Shown piece after piece: positions 1-6,203 of a DNA stretch of 6,723 nt. The stretch covers positions 1 through 6,723 of the forward strand of contig JAJFLS010000230.1 of NCBI GenBank assembly GCA_021772595.1, in the 5' to 3' direction. This DNA is from Opitutales bacterium. GTDB taxonomy: Bacteria; Verrucomicrobiota; Verrucomicrobiia; Opitutales; Opitutaceae. Below the pieces are notes generated by a model. The model had not been told where the DNA came from and ran no database searches. It saw nothing but the letters and a program-made list of their open reading frames with translations. Each line of letters begins with the position of its first letter. Within the stretch, counting starts at the first letter, position 1. A program made the position numbers and the translations under genes.

Positions 1-2
1 AG

Positions 3-92
3 GCAAGGGTTGAGTTGTTAAAAAAGTTGCGTGCTAGGTCTAAGTCTGGAGGCTTTCGGTCGATAGAAGTCGTGGTTTCTCTCGATTTTTAG
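3..92 (+). CDS. Possible C-terminal end of an upstream gene (partial)
   Basis: One + strand frame is open from the window edge to a TAG at 90-92 and gives 29 residues ending in ...GGFRSIEVVVSLDF. The other two + strand frames hit stops within about 20 bases. The stop is followed at once by a hairpin with a T-run, as expected at the end of a gene. The residues are basic and then end in a beta-strand-like stretch, but too little is visible to name a family. The codons are more AT-rich than those of the neighbouring genes. It could also be chance open sequence. Confidence 0.3.
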   Translation, partial: ARVELLKKLRARSKSGGFRSIEVVVSLDF

Positions 93-125
93 GCAAAGGG
101 CTTGAATCCTCTGGTTTTGCCTTTT
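92..125 (+). terminator. Weak Rho-independent terminator candidate
   Basis: GGCAAA (92-97) can pair with TTTGCC (116-121), and TTTT follows at 122-125. The hairpin begins on the last base of the TAG at 90-92, so it would end transcription of the partial upstream gene and insulate ugd. The stem is only 6 bp and the loop is 18 bases, so the call is weak. Confidence 0.3.
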
Positions 126-161
126 CAGTTGGCGAGCAACTGCTAATTAACACAAGAATCT

Positions 162-1529
162 ATGAAAATCTGCTGTCTAGGAGCGGGATACGTTGGCGGT
201 CCCACAATGGCGATGATCGCCTACAAATGTCCCGAGCACACGGTAACGGTGGCGGATATCAACCAGTCGCGTATAGATGCGTGGAATTCGGACGATCTGC
301 CGGTCTTCGAGCCGGGCCTGGACGATGTGGTGAAAGCAGCCCGCGGGAGAAATCTCTTTTTCACCTCTGACAAAGTCACTGCGATCAAGGATGCGGATAT
401 CGTTTTCGTCAGTGTCGGTACGCCAACGAAGACCTATGGGATGGATTCGGGGCAAGCGGCGGATCTGAAGTTCGTCGAATTGTGCGCGCGAGATATCGCG
501 GCGTATTCGGATCGATCGAAGATCGTTGTCGAGAAATCGACATTGCCGGTGAAGACCGCTGAGTCGCTGAAGACCGTTTTGGAAGCGAACTCTAGCGACC
601 ACATCGATTTTCAGGTGCTTTCCAATCCCGAGTTCCTGGCGGAGGGAACGGCCGTGGAGGATCTGAATAATCCGGATCGCGTGCTGATTGGCGGCGAAGA
701 ATCGCCGGAAGGGCAAAAGGCGATCGAGACGCTTGTCGATGTCTACGCGGGATGGATCGATCGCGAGAAGATCATCACCACGAATATTTGGTCGTCGGAG
801 CTGTCGAAGCTCGTGGCGAACGCATTTCTTGCCCAGAGAATTTCGAGCATCAATTCGATTTCGGCATTGTGCGAGGAAACGGGCGCGGACGTGGACGAAG
901 TGGCGTTTGCGGTGGGGACGGATTCGCGGATCGGGCCGAAATTCCTCAAAGCTTCGGTTGGCTTCGGAGGATCTTGCTTTCAGAAGGACCTCTTGAATCT
1001 GGTTTATCTTTGCGATCATTTCGGGCTTCCGGATGTCGCCTGTTATTGGAGAGGCGTTATCGAGATCAACGATTGGCAAAAGCGCCGCTTTTCCAAACGG
1101 ATCATCAACTCCCTGTTTAATACCGTTAACGACAAGCGGATCGCGATGCTTGGTTTCGCGTTCAAAAAAGATACGAACGACACGCGCGAGTCGGCGGCGA
1201 TTTACGTCGGTCGCGATTTGCTGGAAGAGCAAGCGAAGCTGGCGATCTACGATCCGAAGGTTTCGCCGAAGCAGATTCATTTGGATTTACAGGCGGAAGA
1301 AGGCAGCTCGCGGCAGGATCAAATCGATATTTGCGAAGATGCGTATGCTGCCGCTGAAGGCGCCCATGCTCTAGCTATCATGACGGAGTGGGATGCGTTC
1401 AAGTCGCTAGACTATCAGAAGATCTATGACAAAATGATGAAGCCGGCGTTTCTTTTCGACGGACGAAATGTCGCCAATCACAAGGAGCTGAGAGAAATCG
1501 GGTTCCGAGTTTATACGATCGGCCGATAG
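162..1529 (+). CDS. ugd: UDP-glucose 6-dehydrogenase, eukaryote-like type
   Basis: This cytosolic enzyme oxidises UDP-glucose to UDP-glucuronate with two NAD+ and feeds surface polysaccharide synthesis. The 455-residue protein is full length. The N-terminal Rossmann domain has GAGYVGGPT at residues 7-15. The EKSTLPV (124-130) and NPEFLAEGTA (155-164) motifs follow. The central dimerisation helix carries KLVANAFLAQRISSINS, with the predicted catalytic Lys216. The active-site loop GFGGSCFQKD places the thiohydrolase Cys at 272 and the Asp at 276. The C-terminal UDP-binding domain starts near GFAFKKDTNDTRES (331-344). These motifs resemble animal and plant UGDH more than the shorter TuaD/Ugd proteins of many bacteria. 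The ATG at 162 gives the canonical MKICCLGAGYVGG start. No Shine-Dalgarno sequence is evident in the bases just upstream. It converges with the next gene and shows no operon partner in the window. Confidence 0.96.
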   Translation: MKICCLGAGYVGGPTMAMIAYKCPEHTVTVADINQSRIDAWNSDDLPVFEPGLDDVVKAARGRNLFFTSDKVTAIKDADIVFVSVGTPTKTYGMDSGQAADLKFVELCARDIAAYSDRSKIVVEKSTLPVKTAESLKTVLEANSSDHIDFQVLSNPEFLAEGTAVEDLNNPDRVLIGGEESPEGQKAIETLVDVYAGWIDREKIITTNIWSSELSKLVANAFLAQRISSINSISALCEETGADVDEVAFAVGTDSRIGPKFLKASVGFGGSCFQKDLLNLVYLCDHFGLPDVACYWRGVIEINDWQKRRFSKRIINSLFNTVNDKRIAMLGFAFKKDTNDTRESAAIYVGRDLLEEQAKLAIYDPKVSPKQIHLDLQAEEGSSRQDQIDICEDAYAAAEGAHALAIMTEWDAFKSLDYQKIYDKMMKPAFLFDGRNVANHKELREIGFRVYTIGR

Positions 1530-1549
1530 ATTTCGAATTCCGGCGTCGG

Positions 1550-1879
1550 CTAGAATAGGTTGATGACGTTCAAACTCGCGATGTGAGAAAGGAAACTCAA
1601 AATCGAGAGGATCGTCATCAGGATCACCATCTTCGTGTCCTTCGAGTGCTTCACCACGATGTGGGCGATGGCGAATCCGAGCAGAGTGTTTAAGGCAAAG
1701 TGAGTGATGCTGATCGCAAATGCCAGTTCTAGCGATTCATTCAGTTCGCTGATTCGAATGAAGTAGATGGAAACCGCCTTTAGGAATCCGAATACAAGCC
1801 CTGGCAAGATCGCTCGCTTGGTCCGATGGGCCATAGTGGCCAGTACAATGAGAAAGAGTAGGTCGATTAGCGCATCCAT
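1550..1879 (-). CDS. Small four-helix integral membrane protein, unknown function
   Basis: I do not recognise a family. The 109-residue product is strongly hydrophobic, with four likely membrane helices at about residues 4-17, 24-41, 51-76 and 83-105. They are separated by short polar loops: HRTKR after helix 1, RISELNES after helix 2, and VKHSKDTK after helix 3. The positive-inside rule favours the loops after helices 1 and 3 on the cytoplasmic side, with both termini outside or periplasmic; this is inference. There is no signal peptide, cysteine pair or catalytic motif. The ATG at 1879 starts directly with a hydrophobic helix and has no Shine-Dalgarno sequence. The gene lies 197 bases downstream of topB on the same strand and ends 20 bases from the ugd stop on the other strand. 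The clean hydrophobic periodicity supports a real gene, but the lack of a known family leaves some doubt. Confidence 0.7.
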   Translation of the reverse strand: MDALIDLLFLIVLATMAHRTKRAILPGLVFGFLKAVSIYFIRISELNESLELAFAISITHFALNTLLGFAIAHIVVKHSKDTKMVILMTILSILSFLSHIASLNVINLF

Positions 1880-1924
1880 AAAAGACAGGAAAATTTGCTG
1901 GGAAAAAGTAGGGCTACCGAGTCA

Positions 1925-1938
1925 GCCGCGCAAGCGGC
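1925..1938. other. Short perfect hairpin with GCAA tetraloop
   Basis: GCCGC (1925-1929), GCAA, GCGGC (1934-1938) forms a perfect 5-bp GC stem capped by a GNRA tetraloop when read on the + strand. The minus-strand transcript that would lead into the membrane protein gene also contains the stem, but with a TTGC loop. The T-run at 1964-1969 is 25 bases further on, which is too far for a classic + strand terminator. The function is unknown and chance is possible for a stem this short. Confidence 0.3.
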
Positions 1939-2042
1939 ATTCTCAAGAGGGACGAAGATTCGCTTTTTTATTACGCTTTATCCGCAAGCTTAATACAATA
2001 AACCCTTAGAGACTGTTTAATAGGTCAATTCGGCGAATCGTT

Positions 2043-2064
2043 TGAACGGGACGGCGCCCGTTCA
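2043..2064 (-). terminator. Stem-loop just downstream of topB, possible transcript end
   Basis: TGAACGGG (2043-2050) pairs perfectly with CCCGTTCA (2057-2064) around a 6-base loop. It lies 12 bases beyond the topB stop. There is no T-run after it on either strand, so it is not a textbook Rho-independent terminator. It may instead block 3' exonucleases or help factor-dependent termination. The 8-bp GC-rich stem and its position after the stop are the only support. Confidence 0.4.
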
Positions 2065-2076
2065 CTACCTTGAAAT

Positions 2077-4584
2077 CTAAGAAGCGGCTTTCGCTTTTTT
2101 CTTCGCCACTTTCTTCTTCGCTTTCTTGGCGGCCTTTTTCGCTGCTCTTGGAGGGAAGTCGAACTTGGTCTTTCCGCTGTCGTTGAGAACTAGATACGCG
2201 TCGAAAGGACGTTTTGTTCGCTTCGACCAGAATTTTTCGAGAAGATCGGTTTTCCCGGTTTCGAGAAGCTTGAGCATTTGATCACGGGGGATTTCGCGAT
2301 CGAGAATCTTGCGGCTCACTCTGATCGGAGTTTTATCCTCGCCGCCTTCCGAAACGCGAACGACGTAGGCATTGGCGGTTTCGAATACGTCTCCGCCAGT
2401 GCGAGGGCATTTGGCGAATGGAGTGAGTTCCGAGAAATCGACCGGGCCGTTAATGTCGTTGTTGCCGAAATCGAATTTAATTCGCTTGGTCTCGTCGTCG
2501 AGATTCAAATGGGCGCTGTAGTGTTTGCCGTTTTTCGAGCGAAAATCGTCGAGCGGGCCCACGCGTTTCTTTTCGAGAATCTCTCGGATCTCCTCTTTGG
2601 ACATCTTTCGATTGCCGATGATTTTGTAGATCGCGAAGGAGTTGTCCTTGGTTCGGTAAGACCGCAGCGATTCAAATAACGGCTCGCCGCCGTAGGGCGA
2701 TACGAGGTCGGTCGCTTCGAGGTCGTCCTCGGTTTCTTCGTACCCCTTGATGCCGTCGACGATCTGTTGGGTCATCGAGACGATGTCCTTCATGAAAGTC
2801 TTCCGGTCGAGTTCGCCGTCCTCGATCTTGTGGAGCTTGTATTCCCATTCTCCGGTCAGCTCGGGTTTGGTAAGGGCTTCCGCTTTAATCGCAGCCAGGA
2901 AATCGAGGAGATTCTCGGCTTTGGGCGTGGGCGCGAGATTCCGGTGGTCGCGTTCCATGTAGCGTTCGGCGATAAGCCGTTCGATGATGGTCGCTCTCGT
3001 AGCCGGAGTGCCAAGGCCTCCTTCTTTCATCGCCTCGGCCAGTTCCTCGTCGTCGACGAGTTTGCCGGCGCTTTCCATGGCGGAGAGCAGCGTGGCTTCC
3101 GTGTAGCGGGCGGGCGGGCGGGTTTGTTCGAAAATGGATTCGGAATTCTCGATCTTGGCGTTGGCCGGATCGCCGTCGGCGTCCGAGAGAGCAGGCAGGG
3201 TGTCGTCATCGCCGGTGACCACGGACTTTCCGTAGACTTCCATCCAGCCGGGTTCTACGAGGACTTTTCCTTCGGTTTTAAAAACGTGGGATTCGATTTC
3301 GCTTAGTCGGGTGGTGATGTTGAACTCAGCGGAAGGAAAGAAGATGGCGATGAAGCGCCGCTGGATCATGTCGAACAGCTTCTCTTCTTGCTCGTTGAGC
3401 TTCTTCGCTTTTTCCGGAGTGGGGATTATGGCGAAGTGATCCGAAATCTGCTTGTTGTTGAAGATGCGCTTGTTGGACGCGGCGATCCAATTGTTGGATA
3501 CCACTTTGCGAGCTTGGCTCCCGAGCGAGCCTTCAATATTATTGAGCGTCGCGCGGCACGTATCAGGATAATCTTCCGGCAATGCTTTGGAGTCGGTACG
3601 CGGATAGGTGATCATCTTGTGCTTCTCGTACAGCGCTTGGGCGAGCTGGAGAGTGCGTTTGGCTGAAAATCCGTACCGGTTGTTGGCTTCGCGCTGAAGG
3701 GTGGTGAGATCGTAAAGGCGGGGGGCGGCTTGACGGGACTTTTTCTTTTCCTCCGAGACGACTGCGCTGTCGTTGCGCTTGAGCGCTTCCATGACGGCGT
3801 TCGCCTGGTCTTCCTTCCAGAGGCGGTCGATCCGGTCGTGCTCGTCGTCGGATTTCTTGAAATTCGGTTTTTGGTAGACGCCTTGGTATTCGCCGTTGGC
3901 GATCCCGAAATCGGCGACGATCCGCCAGTAGTCGCGCGGCTCGAAATTCTCGATTTCGCGTTCTCGTTTGACGACGAGCGCGAGAGTGGGGGTTTGGACG
4001 CGACCGACTCCAGCGACGTTTCCGGCACGGGATCCGTAGAGGCGTTTGGTCACGCCGCGGGTACAGTTGATCCCGATCAGCCAATCGGCTTCGGAGCGGG
4101 ATTGGGCGGCGTCCGCGAGGTTGGCCATCTCTTCGCCCGAGCGCATATTCTCAAACGCTTTCTGGATGCTGGCGGGCGTCATCGAGAGCATCCAAAGCCG
4201 TTTAACAGGCTTTTTGCATTTCGCCAGTTTGTAGAGATAGCTGAAGATGAGCTCCCCTTCGCGTCCGGCATCACAAGCGTTGATGACCGTTTCGACGTCT
4301 TTGCGATTGATGAGTTTTTTGACCGATTTGTATTTTGATTCGGTTCGCTCGATCGGCTTGAGCTTGAAGGTCGGCGGGATGATCGGGAGGTTGGCGAGTC
4401 TCCAGAATGCGTCGCGCTTGTCGTAGTCTTCCGGCATGCAGAGCTCGACGATGTGGCCTACTGCGGAGGTCACGACATAGGAGTCATTCTCGAAGTACTC
4501 CTCTTTCTTTTCGAATTTTCCGCCGAGGGCTTTGCAGAGGTCTCGGGCTACACTGGGTTTCTCTGCTATGACAAGGGACTTCAT
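2077..4584 (-). CDS. topB: DNA topoisomerase III (type IA)
   Basis: This enzyme passes single DNA strands to decatenate and relax DNA and to resolve recombination or replication intermediates. The 835-residue protein begins MKSLVIAEKPS, the canonical Toprim start with Glu8. The Toprim acidic motif is ACDAGREGELIF (103-114). GVGRVQTPTL (192-201) and the strand-cleaving Tyr327 in MITYPRTDS (324-332) follow. The conserved GGLGTPATRATIIERL lies at 522-537. After the core come two apparent topoisomerase C-terminal repeats, about 671-707 (FRSKNGKHYSAHLNL...KFDF) and 785-811 (FWSKRTKRPFDAYLVL...KFDF), and then a Lys/Ala-rich tail at 812-835. The intervening CPRTGGDVFE (726-735) has a single Cys, so no tetracysteine zinc finger is seen. 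No Shine-Dalgarno sequence precedes the ATG, but TATAAAAT abuts it. It is divergent from lpxK. Confidence 0.97.
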   Translation of the reverse strand: MKSLVIAEKPSVARDLCKALGGKFEKKEEYFENDSYVVTSAVGHIVELCMPEDYDKRDAFWRLANLPIIPPTFKLKPIERTESKYKSVKKLINRKDVETVINACDAGREGELIFSYLYKLAKCKKPVKRLWMLSMTPASIQKAFENMRSGEEMANLADAAQSRSEADWLIGINCTRGVTKRLYGSRAGNVAGVGRVQTPTLALVVKREREIENFEPRDYWRIVADFGIANGEYQGVYQKPNFKKSDDEHDRIDRLWKEDQANAVMEALKRNDSAVVSEEKKKSRQAAPRLYDLTTLQREANNRYGFSAKRTLQLAQALYEKHKMITYPRTDSKALPEDYPDTCRATLNNIEGSLGSQARKVVSNNWIAASNKRIFNNKQISDHFAIIPTPEKAKKLNEQEEKLFDMIQRRFIAIFFPSAEFNITTRLSEIESHVFKTEGKVLVEPGWMEVYGKSVVTGDDDTLPALSDADGDPANAKIENSESIFEQTRPPARYTEATLLSAMESAGKLVDDEELAEAMKEGGLGTPATRATIIERLIAERYMERDHRNLAPTPKAENLLDFLAAIKAEALTKPELTGEWEYKLHKIEDGELDRKTFMKDIVSMTQQIVDGIKGYEETEDDLEATDLVSPYGGEPLFESLRSYRTKDNSFAIYKIIGNRKMSKEEIREILEKKRVGPLDDFRSKNGKHYSAHLNLDDETKRIKFDFGNNDINGPVDFSELTPFAKCPRTGGDVFETANAYVVRVSEGGEDKTPIRVSRKILDREIPRDQMLKLLETGKTDLLEKFWSKRTKRPFDAYLVLNDSGKTKFDFPPRAAKKAAKKAKKKVAKKKAKAAS

Positions 4585-4846
4585 ATTTTATAGGTTGTAC
4601 GAAGGGTCGGAATTATCGGTTTGGCAGTTAATTGGGCTGGTTGGAGTAGGGGCGAGCTGCAGTAATTACGTCGCCGAATTCTCCAAATCGGTAAAATCGG
4701 GTCGATGAAGCGCCGATTCGGTTCTTGCAAGTACAATTTTGGAGGAAATCCCGAACGGGTTCCGCCCGATCGGCCTTTTTGCACTCGTCAAATCGACTCG
4801 TTTGCTTGCATATTTCCACGCCGCTAATTTTGACTGGCATGATTGC
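4585..4846. other. Divergent intergenic region between topB and lpxK
   Basis: This 262-base spacer must carry the promoters of both genes. Visible elements are an AT-rich TATAAAAT next to the topB start (minus strand), a GGCGA/TCGCC stem (4651-4655 with 4671-4675) whose loop contains the 8-base palindrome GTAATTAC (4662-4669), two copies of AATCGG (4686-4691, 4695-4700) before CCGATT (4713-4718), and a GGAGG at 4741-4745 with no start codon at a suitable distance. The lpxK frame stays open back to a TTG at 4739, but the extra 36 residues look unlike the family. Confidence 0.5.
4802..4830 (+). promoter_or_regulatory. Tentative lpxK promoter
   Basis: TTGCTT (4802-4807) and TAATTT (4825-4830) are spaced by exactly 17 bases and lie just before the ATG at 4847. 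Each box matches the sigma-70 consensus at only about three of six positions. If real, the leader would be about 10 bases and translation could not start at the upstream TTG (4739). Confidence 0.2.
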
Positions 4847-6061
4847 ATGGCGATATCTCGTTTCAAAAAAAGGCTGACCCAGATCGAAGAATTTGCCGTC
4901 GACGTCTTCTATGATCGTCGCCGTGGCAAGCGGGCGTTCGCGCTGGGTTTGTTTCTGTACGGGCTGTCGTTGATTTTCGGGTTGTTGGCCCGACTGCGGC
5001 TGTTTCTTTACAAGAAGCGCATTCTGAAAGATCAGCCCTTGGGCTGCCTGGTGGTGGTGGTGGGAAACCTCACGGTCGGAGGGACAGGAAAGACGCCCGT
5101 CGTGGAGAAATTCGCTCGCTCGCTCCAGCAGCGCGGCCGTCGCGTGGCCATCTTGAGCCGCGGTTATAAGAGTCGGGACCTCGCCAAGGAAACGCGCTTT
5201 CAGAAGCTGTGGAGGACCCTGGTCACGGGAGGCGACGCGCTTCCGCCAAAGGTGGTTAGCGACGGCGAGAAAGTGTTGCTCGACTCCGAGTTCGCGGGCG
5301 ACGAGCCGTACATGCTCGCTCGAAACCTGCCGGGCGTCGTGGTCCTGGTGGACAAGGACCGCGTCAAGAGCGGCACGTACGCGATCAAGCGCTTTGGCTG
5401 CGACACCTTGGTCCTCGACGACGGGTTTCAGTATCTGCCATTGAAGGGGCGGCTGAATCTGCTGCTTGTAGATAAGAGCAATCCGTTCGGAAATCGCTAC
5501 TTGATGCCGCGCGGTATTTTGCGCGAGCCGGTCCGTCATCTTAAACGGGCCTCTTACGTCTTTCTCACGAAATCCGATGGCGTGCGCGACTTGGAGCTCG
5601 AAGCGTTGATCGAAAAACACAATCCCGGCGTGGACGTGATCGAATGCGCCCACAAGCCGCAGTATCTCAAAGAGGTGAATGGGGACGGGCGTCTGCCGCT
5701 CGACGAATTGCTACAAAAGCGGATCGGCGCATTTAGCGGCATCGCCGTCCCGGACAGTTTCGAGGGGTTCTTGCGCGATTTTGGGGCGAACCTTCTCTAC
5801 ACCAAGCGGTTTCTCGATCACCACCGATTCGATGCGGACGAGCTCGAGGAAATTTTCGATGAGGCGGCGTCCGCGAAATTGGATTTCATCGTCACGACGG
5901 AGAAAGACGCGGTTCGCATTCCCGAAGGGTCCGTGTTTCCTTTGCCGCTTTACTATCTACGCTTGGAGATAGAGATTCTTCGCGGAGTGGAGGATTTCGA
6001 CGCCGCCGTATCCAAGATTTGCTTTCCCGGCGAGGGCCGACGCCGAGCGGTGGAGGCTTGA
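4847..6061 (+). CDS. lpxK: Tetraacyldisaccharide 4'-kinase (lipid A 4'-kinase)
   Basis: LpxK uses ATP to phosphorylate the 4' position of the tetraacyl disaccharide, giving lipid IVA on the cytoplasmic face of the inner membrane. From the ATG at 4847 the protein has 404 residues, longer than the usual 320-360. A hydrophobic N-terminal anchor lies at about 30-55. The Walker A motif is the diagnostic GNLTVGGTGKTP (73-84). SRGYKS (104-109), GDEP (151-154), DDGFQ (191-195), NPFGNRYLMPRGILREP (212-228), DHHRF (324-328) and TTEKDAVR (350-357) follow in family order. By homology, GDEP and DHH should hold the catalytic Asp/His pair. The residue after DDGFQ is Tyr, where many homologues have His. A TTG at 4739 would add 36 residues without family character, so ATG 4847 is preferred, although it lacks a Shine-Dalgarno sequence. 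No other lipid A gene is adjacent. Confidence 0.95.
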   Translation: MAISRFKKRLTQIEEFAVDVFYDRRRGKRAFALGLFLYGLSLIFGLLARLRLFLYKKRILKDQPLGCLVVVVGNLTVGGTGKTPVVEKFARSLQQRGRRVAILSRGYKSRDLAKETRFQKLWRTLVTGGDALPPKVVSDGEKVLLDSEFAGDEPYMLARNLPGVVVLVDKDRVKSGTYAIKRFGCDTLVLDDGFQYLPLKGRLNLLLVDKSNPFGNRYLMPRGILREPVRHLKRASYVFLTKSDGVRDLELEALIEKHNPGVDVIECAHKPQYLKEVNGDGRLPLDELLQKRIGAFSGIAVPDSFEGFLRDFGANLLYTKRFLDHHRFDADELEEIFDEAASAKLDFIVTTEKDAVRIPEGSVFPLPLYYLRLEIEILRGVEDFDAAVSKICFPGEGRRRAVEA

Positions 6062-6074
6062 GGGAGAAGGGCTT

Positions 6075-6155
6075 CTTCAAGGCAGGGCTCGACTGCCAGG
6101 CGGTCCGCGATGGTGGGTCTTTCGGCCCGCCAGGCAGTCGATCCCTGCCTTGAAG
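6075..6155. repeat. Long imperfect inverted repeat (REP/MITE-like)
   Basis: Two 29-base arms, 6075-6103 and 6127-6155, are reverse complements except at two positions. They are separated by a 23-base centre that can add a further CCG/CGG pairing (6105-6107 with 6123-6125). The arms begin CTTCAAGGCAGGG and end CCCTGCCTTGAAG. The element starts 14 bases after the lpxK stop and ends 48 bases before the next start codon. A transcript from either strand would form a very stable hairpin. There is no T-run, so a classical terminator is unlikely. A dispersed palindromic repeat or a small non-autonomous element is the best guess. Confidence 0.75.
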
Positions 6156-6193
6156 CACGCGCTAAGGTTGCATCTTGGGCGGAATTGATTTCC

Positions 6194-6199
6194 AAAGGA
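6194..6199 (+). promoter_or_regulatory. Ribosome binding site of the M29 aminopeptidase gene
   Basis: AAAGGA lies four bases before the ATG at 6204. An overlapping ATG at 6199 is out of frame and hits a stop after three codons, so 6204 is the start. This is the only recognisable Shine-Dalgarno sequence among the genes in the window. Confidence 0.5.
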
Positions 6200-6203
6200 T
6201 GAG

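Larger units (their letters stand above)
1880..2076. other. Intergenic spacer between topB and the small membrane protein gene
   Basis: No credible gene is visible. A + strand frame running through here from 1767 to 2009 is mostly antisense to the membrane protein gene and has no recognisable protein character. The spacer contains a GNRA-type hairpin at 1925-1938, a T-run at 1964-1969, an AT-rich patch at about 1964-2010 that could hold the minus-strand promoter for the membrane protein gene, and a longer stem-loop near the topB stop. Confidence 0.5.

Noticed and set aside
177..1280. Long minus-strand open frame of 367 codons antisense to ugd
   Set aside because: It is Arg-rich and low in hydrophobic structure, as expected for the shadow of a GC-rich gene, and ugd on the other strand is unmistakable.
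1518..1550. ATCGGCCGAT palindrome and a GCCGA/TCGGC pairing across the 20-base ugd/membrane-protein gap as a shared bidirectional terminator
   Set aside because: The stem is only 5 bp with a 19-base loop and no T-run on either strand, and the palindrome lies in ugd coding sequence.
1767..2009. + strand 80-codon frame antisense to the small membrane protein and extending into the spacer
   Set aside because: It is basic with no motif and no ribosome binding site. The opposite strand encodes a coherent set of membrane helices.
4585..4594. TATAAAAT next to the topB ATG as a -10 box for a leaderless transcript
   Set aside because: A -10 box there would place the transcription start inside the coding sequence, and no -35 box is visible at the right distance.
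4628..5653. Minus-strand open frame of 341 codons across the lpxK 5' half and the spacer
   Set aside because: Its composition (Gln/His/Arg-rich) is that of an antisense shadow. lpxK has all family motifs on the + strand. It would also overlap the region that must hold the topB promoter.
5892..6195. Two minus-strand frames of 80-88 codons across the lpxK 3' end and the inverted repeat
   Set aside because: They are made mostly of repeat sequence and antisense lpxK, with no protein-like pattern.
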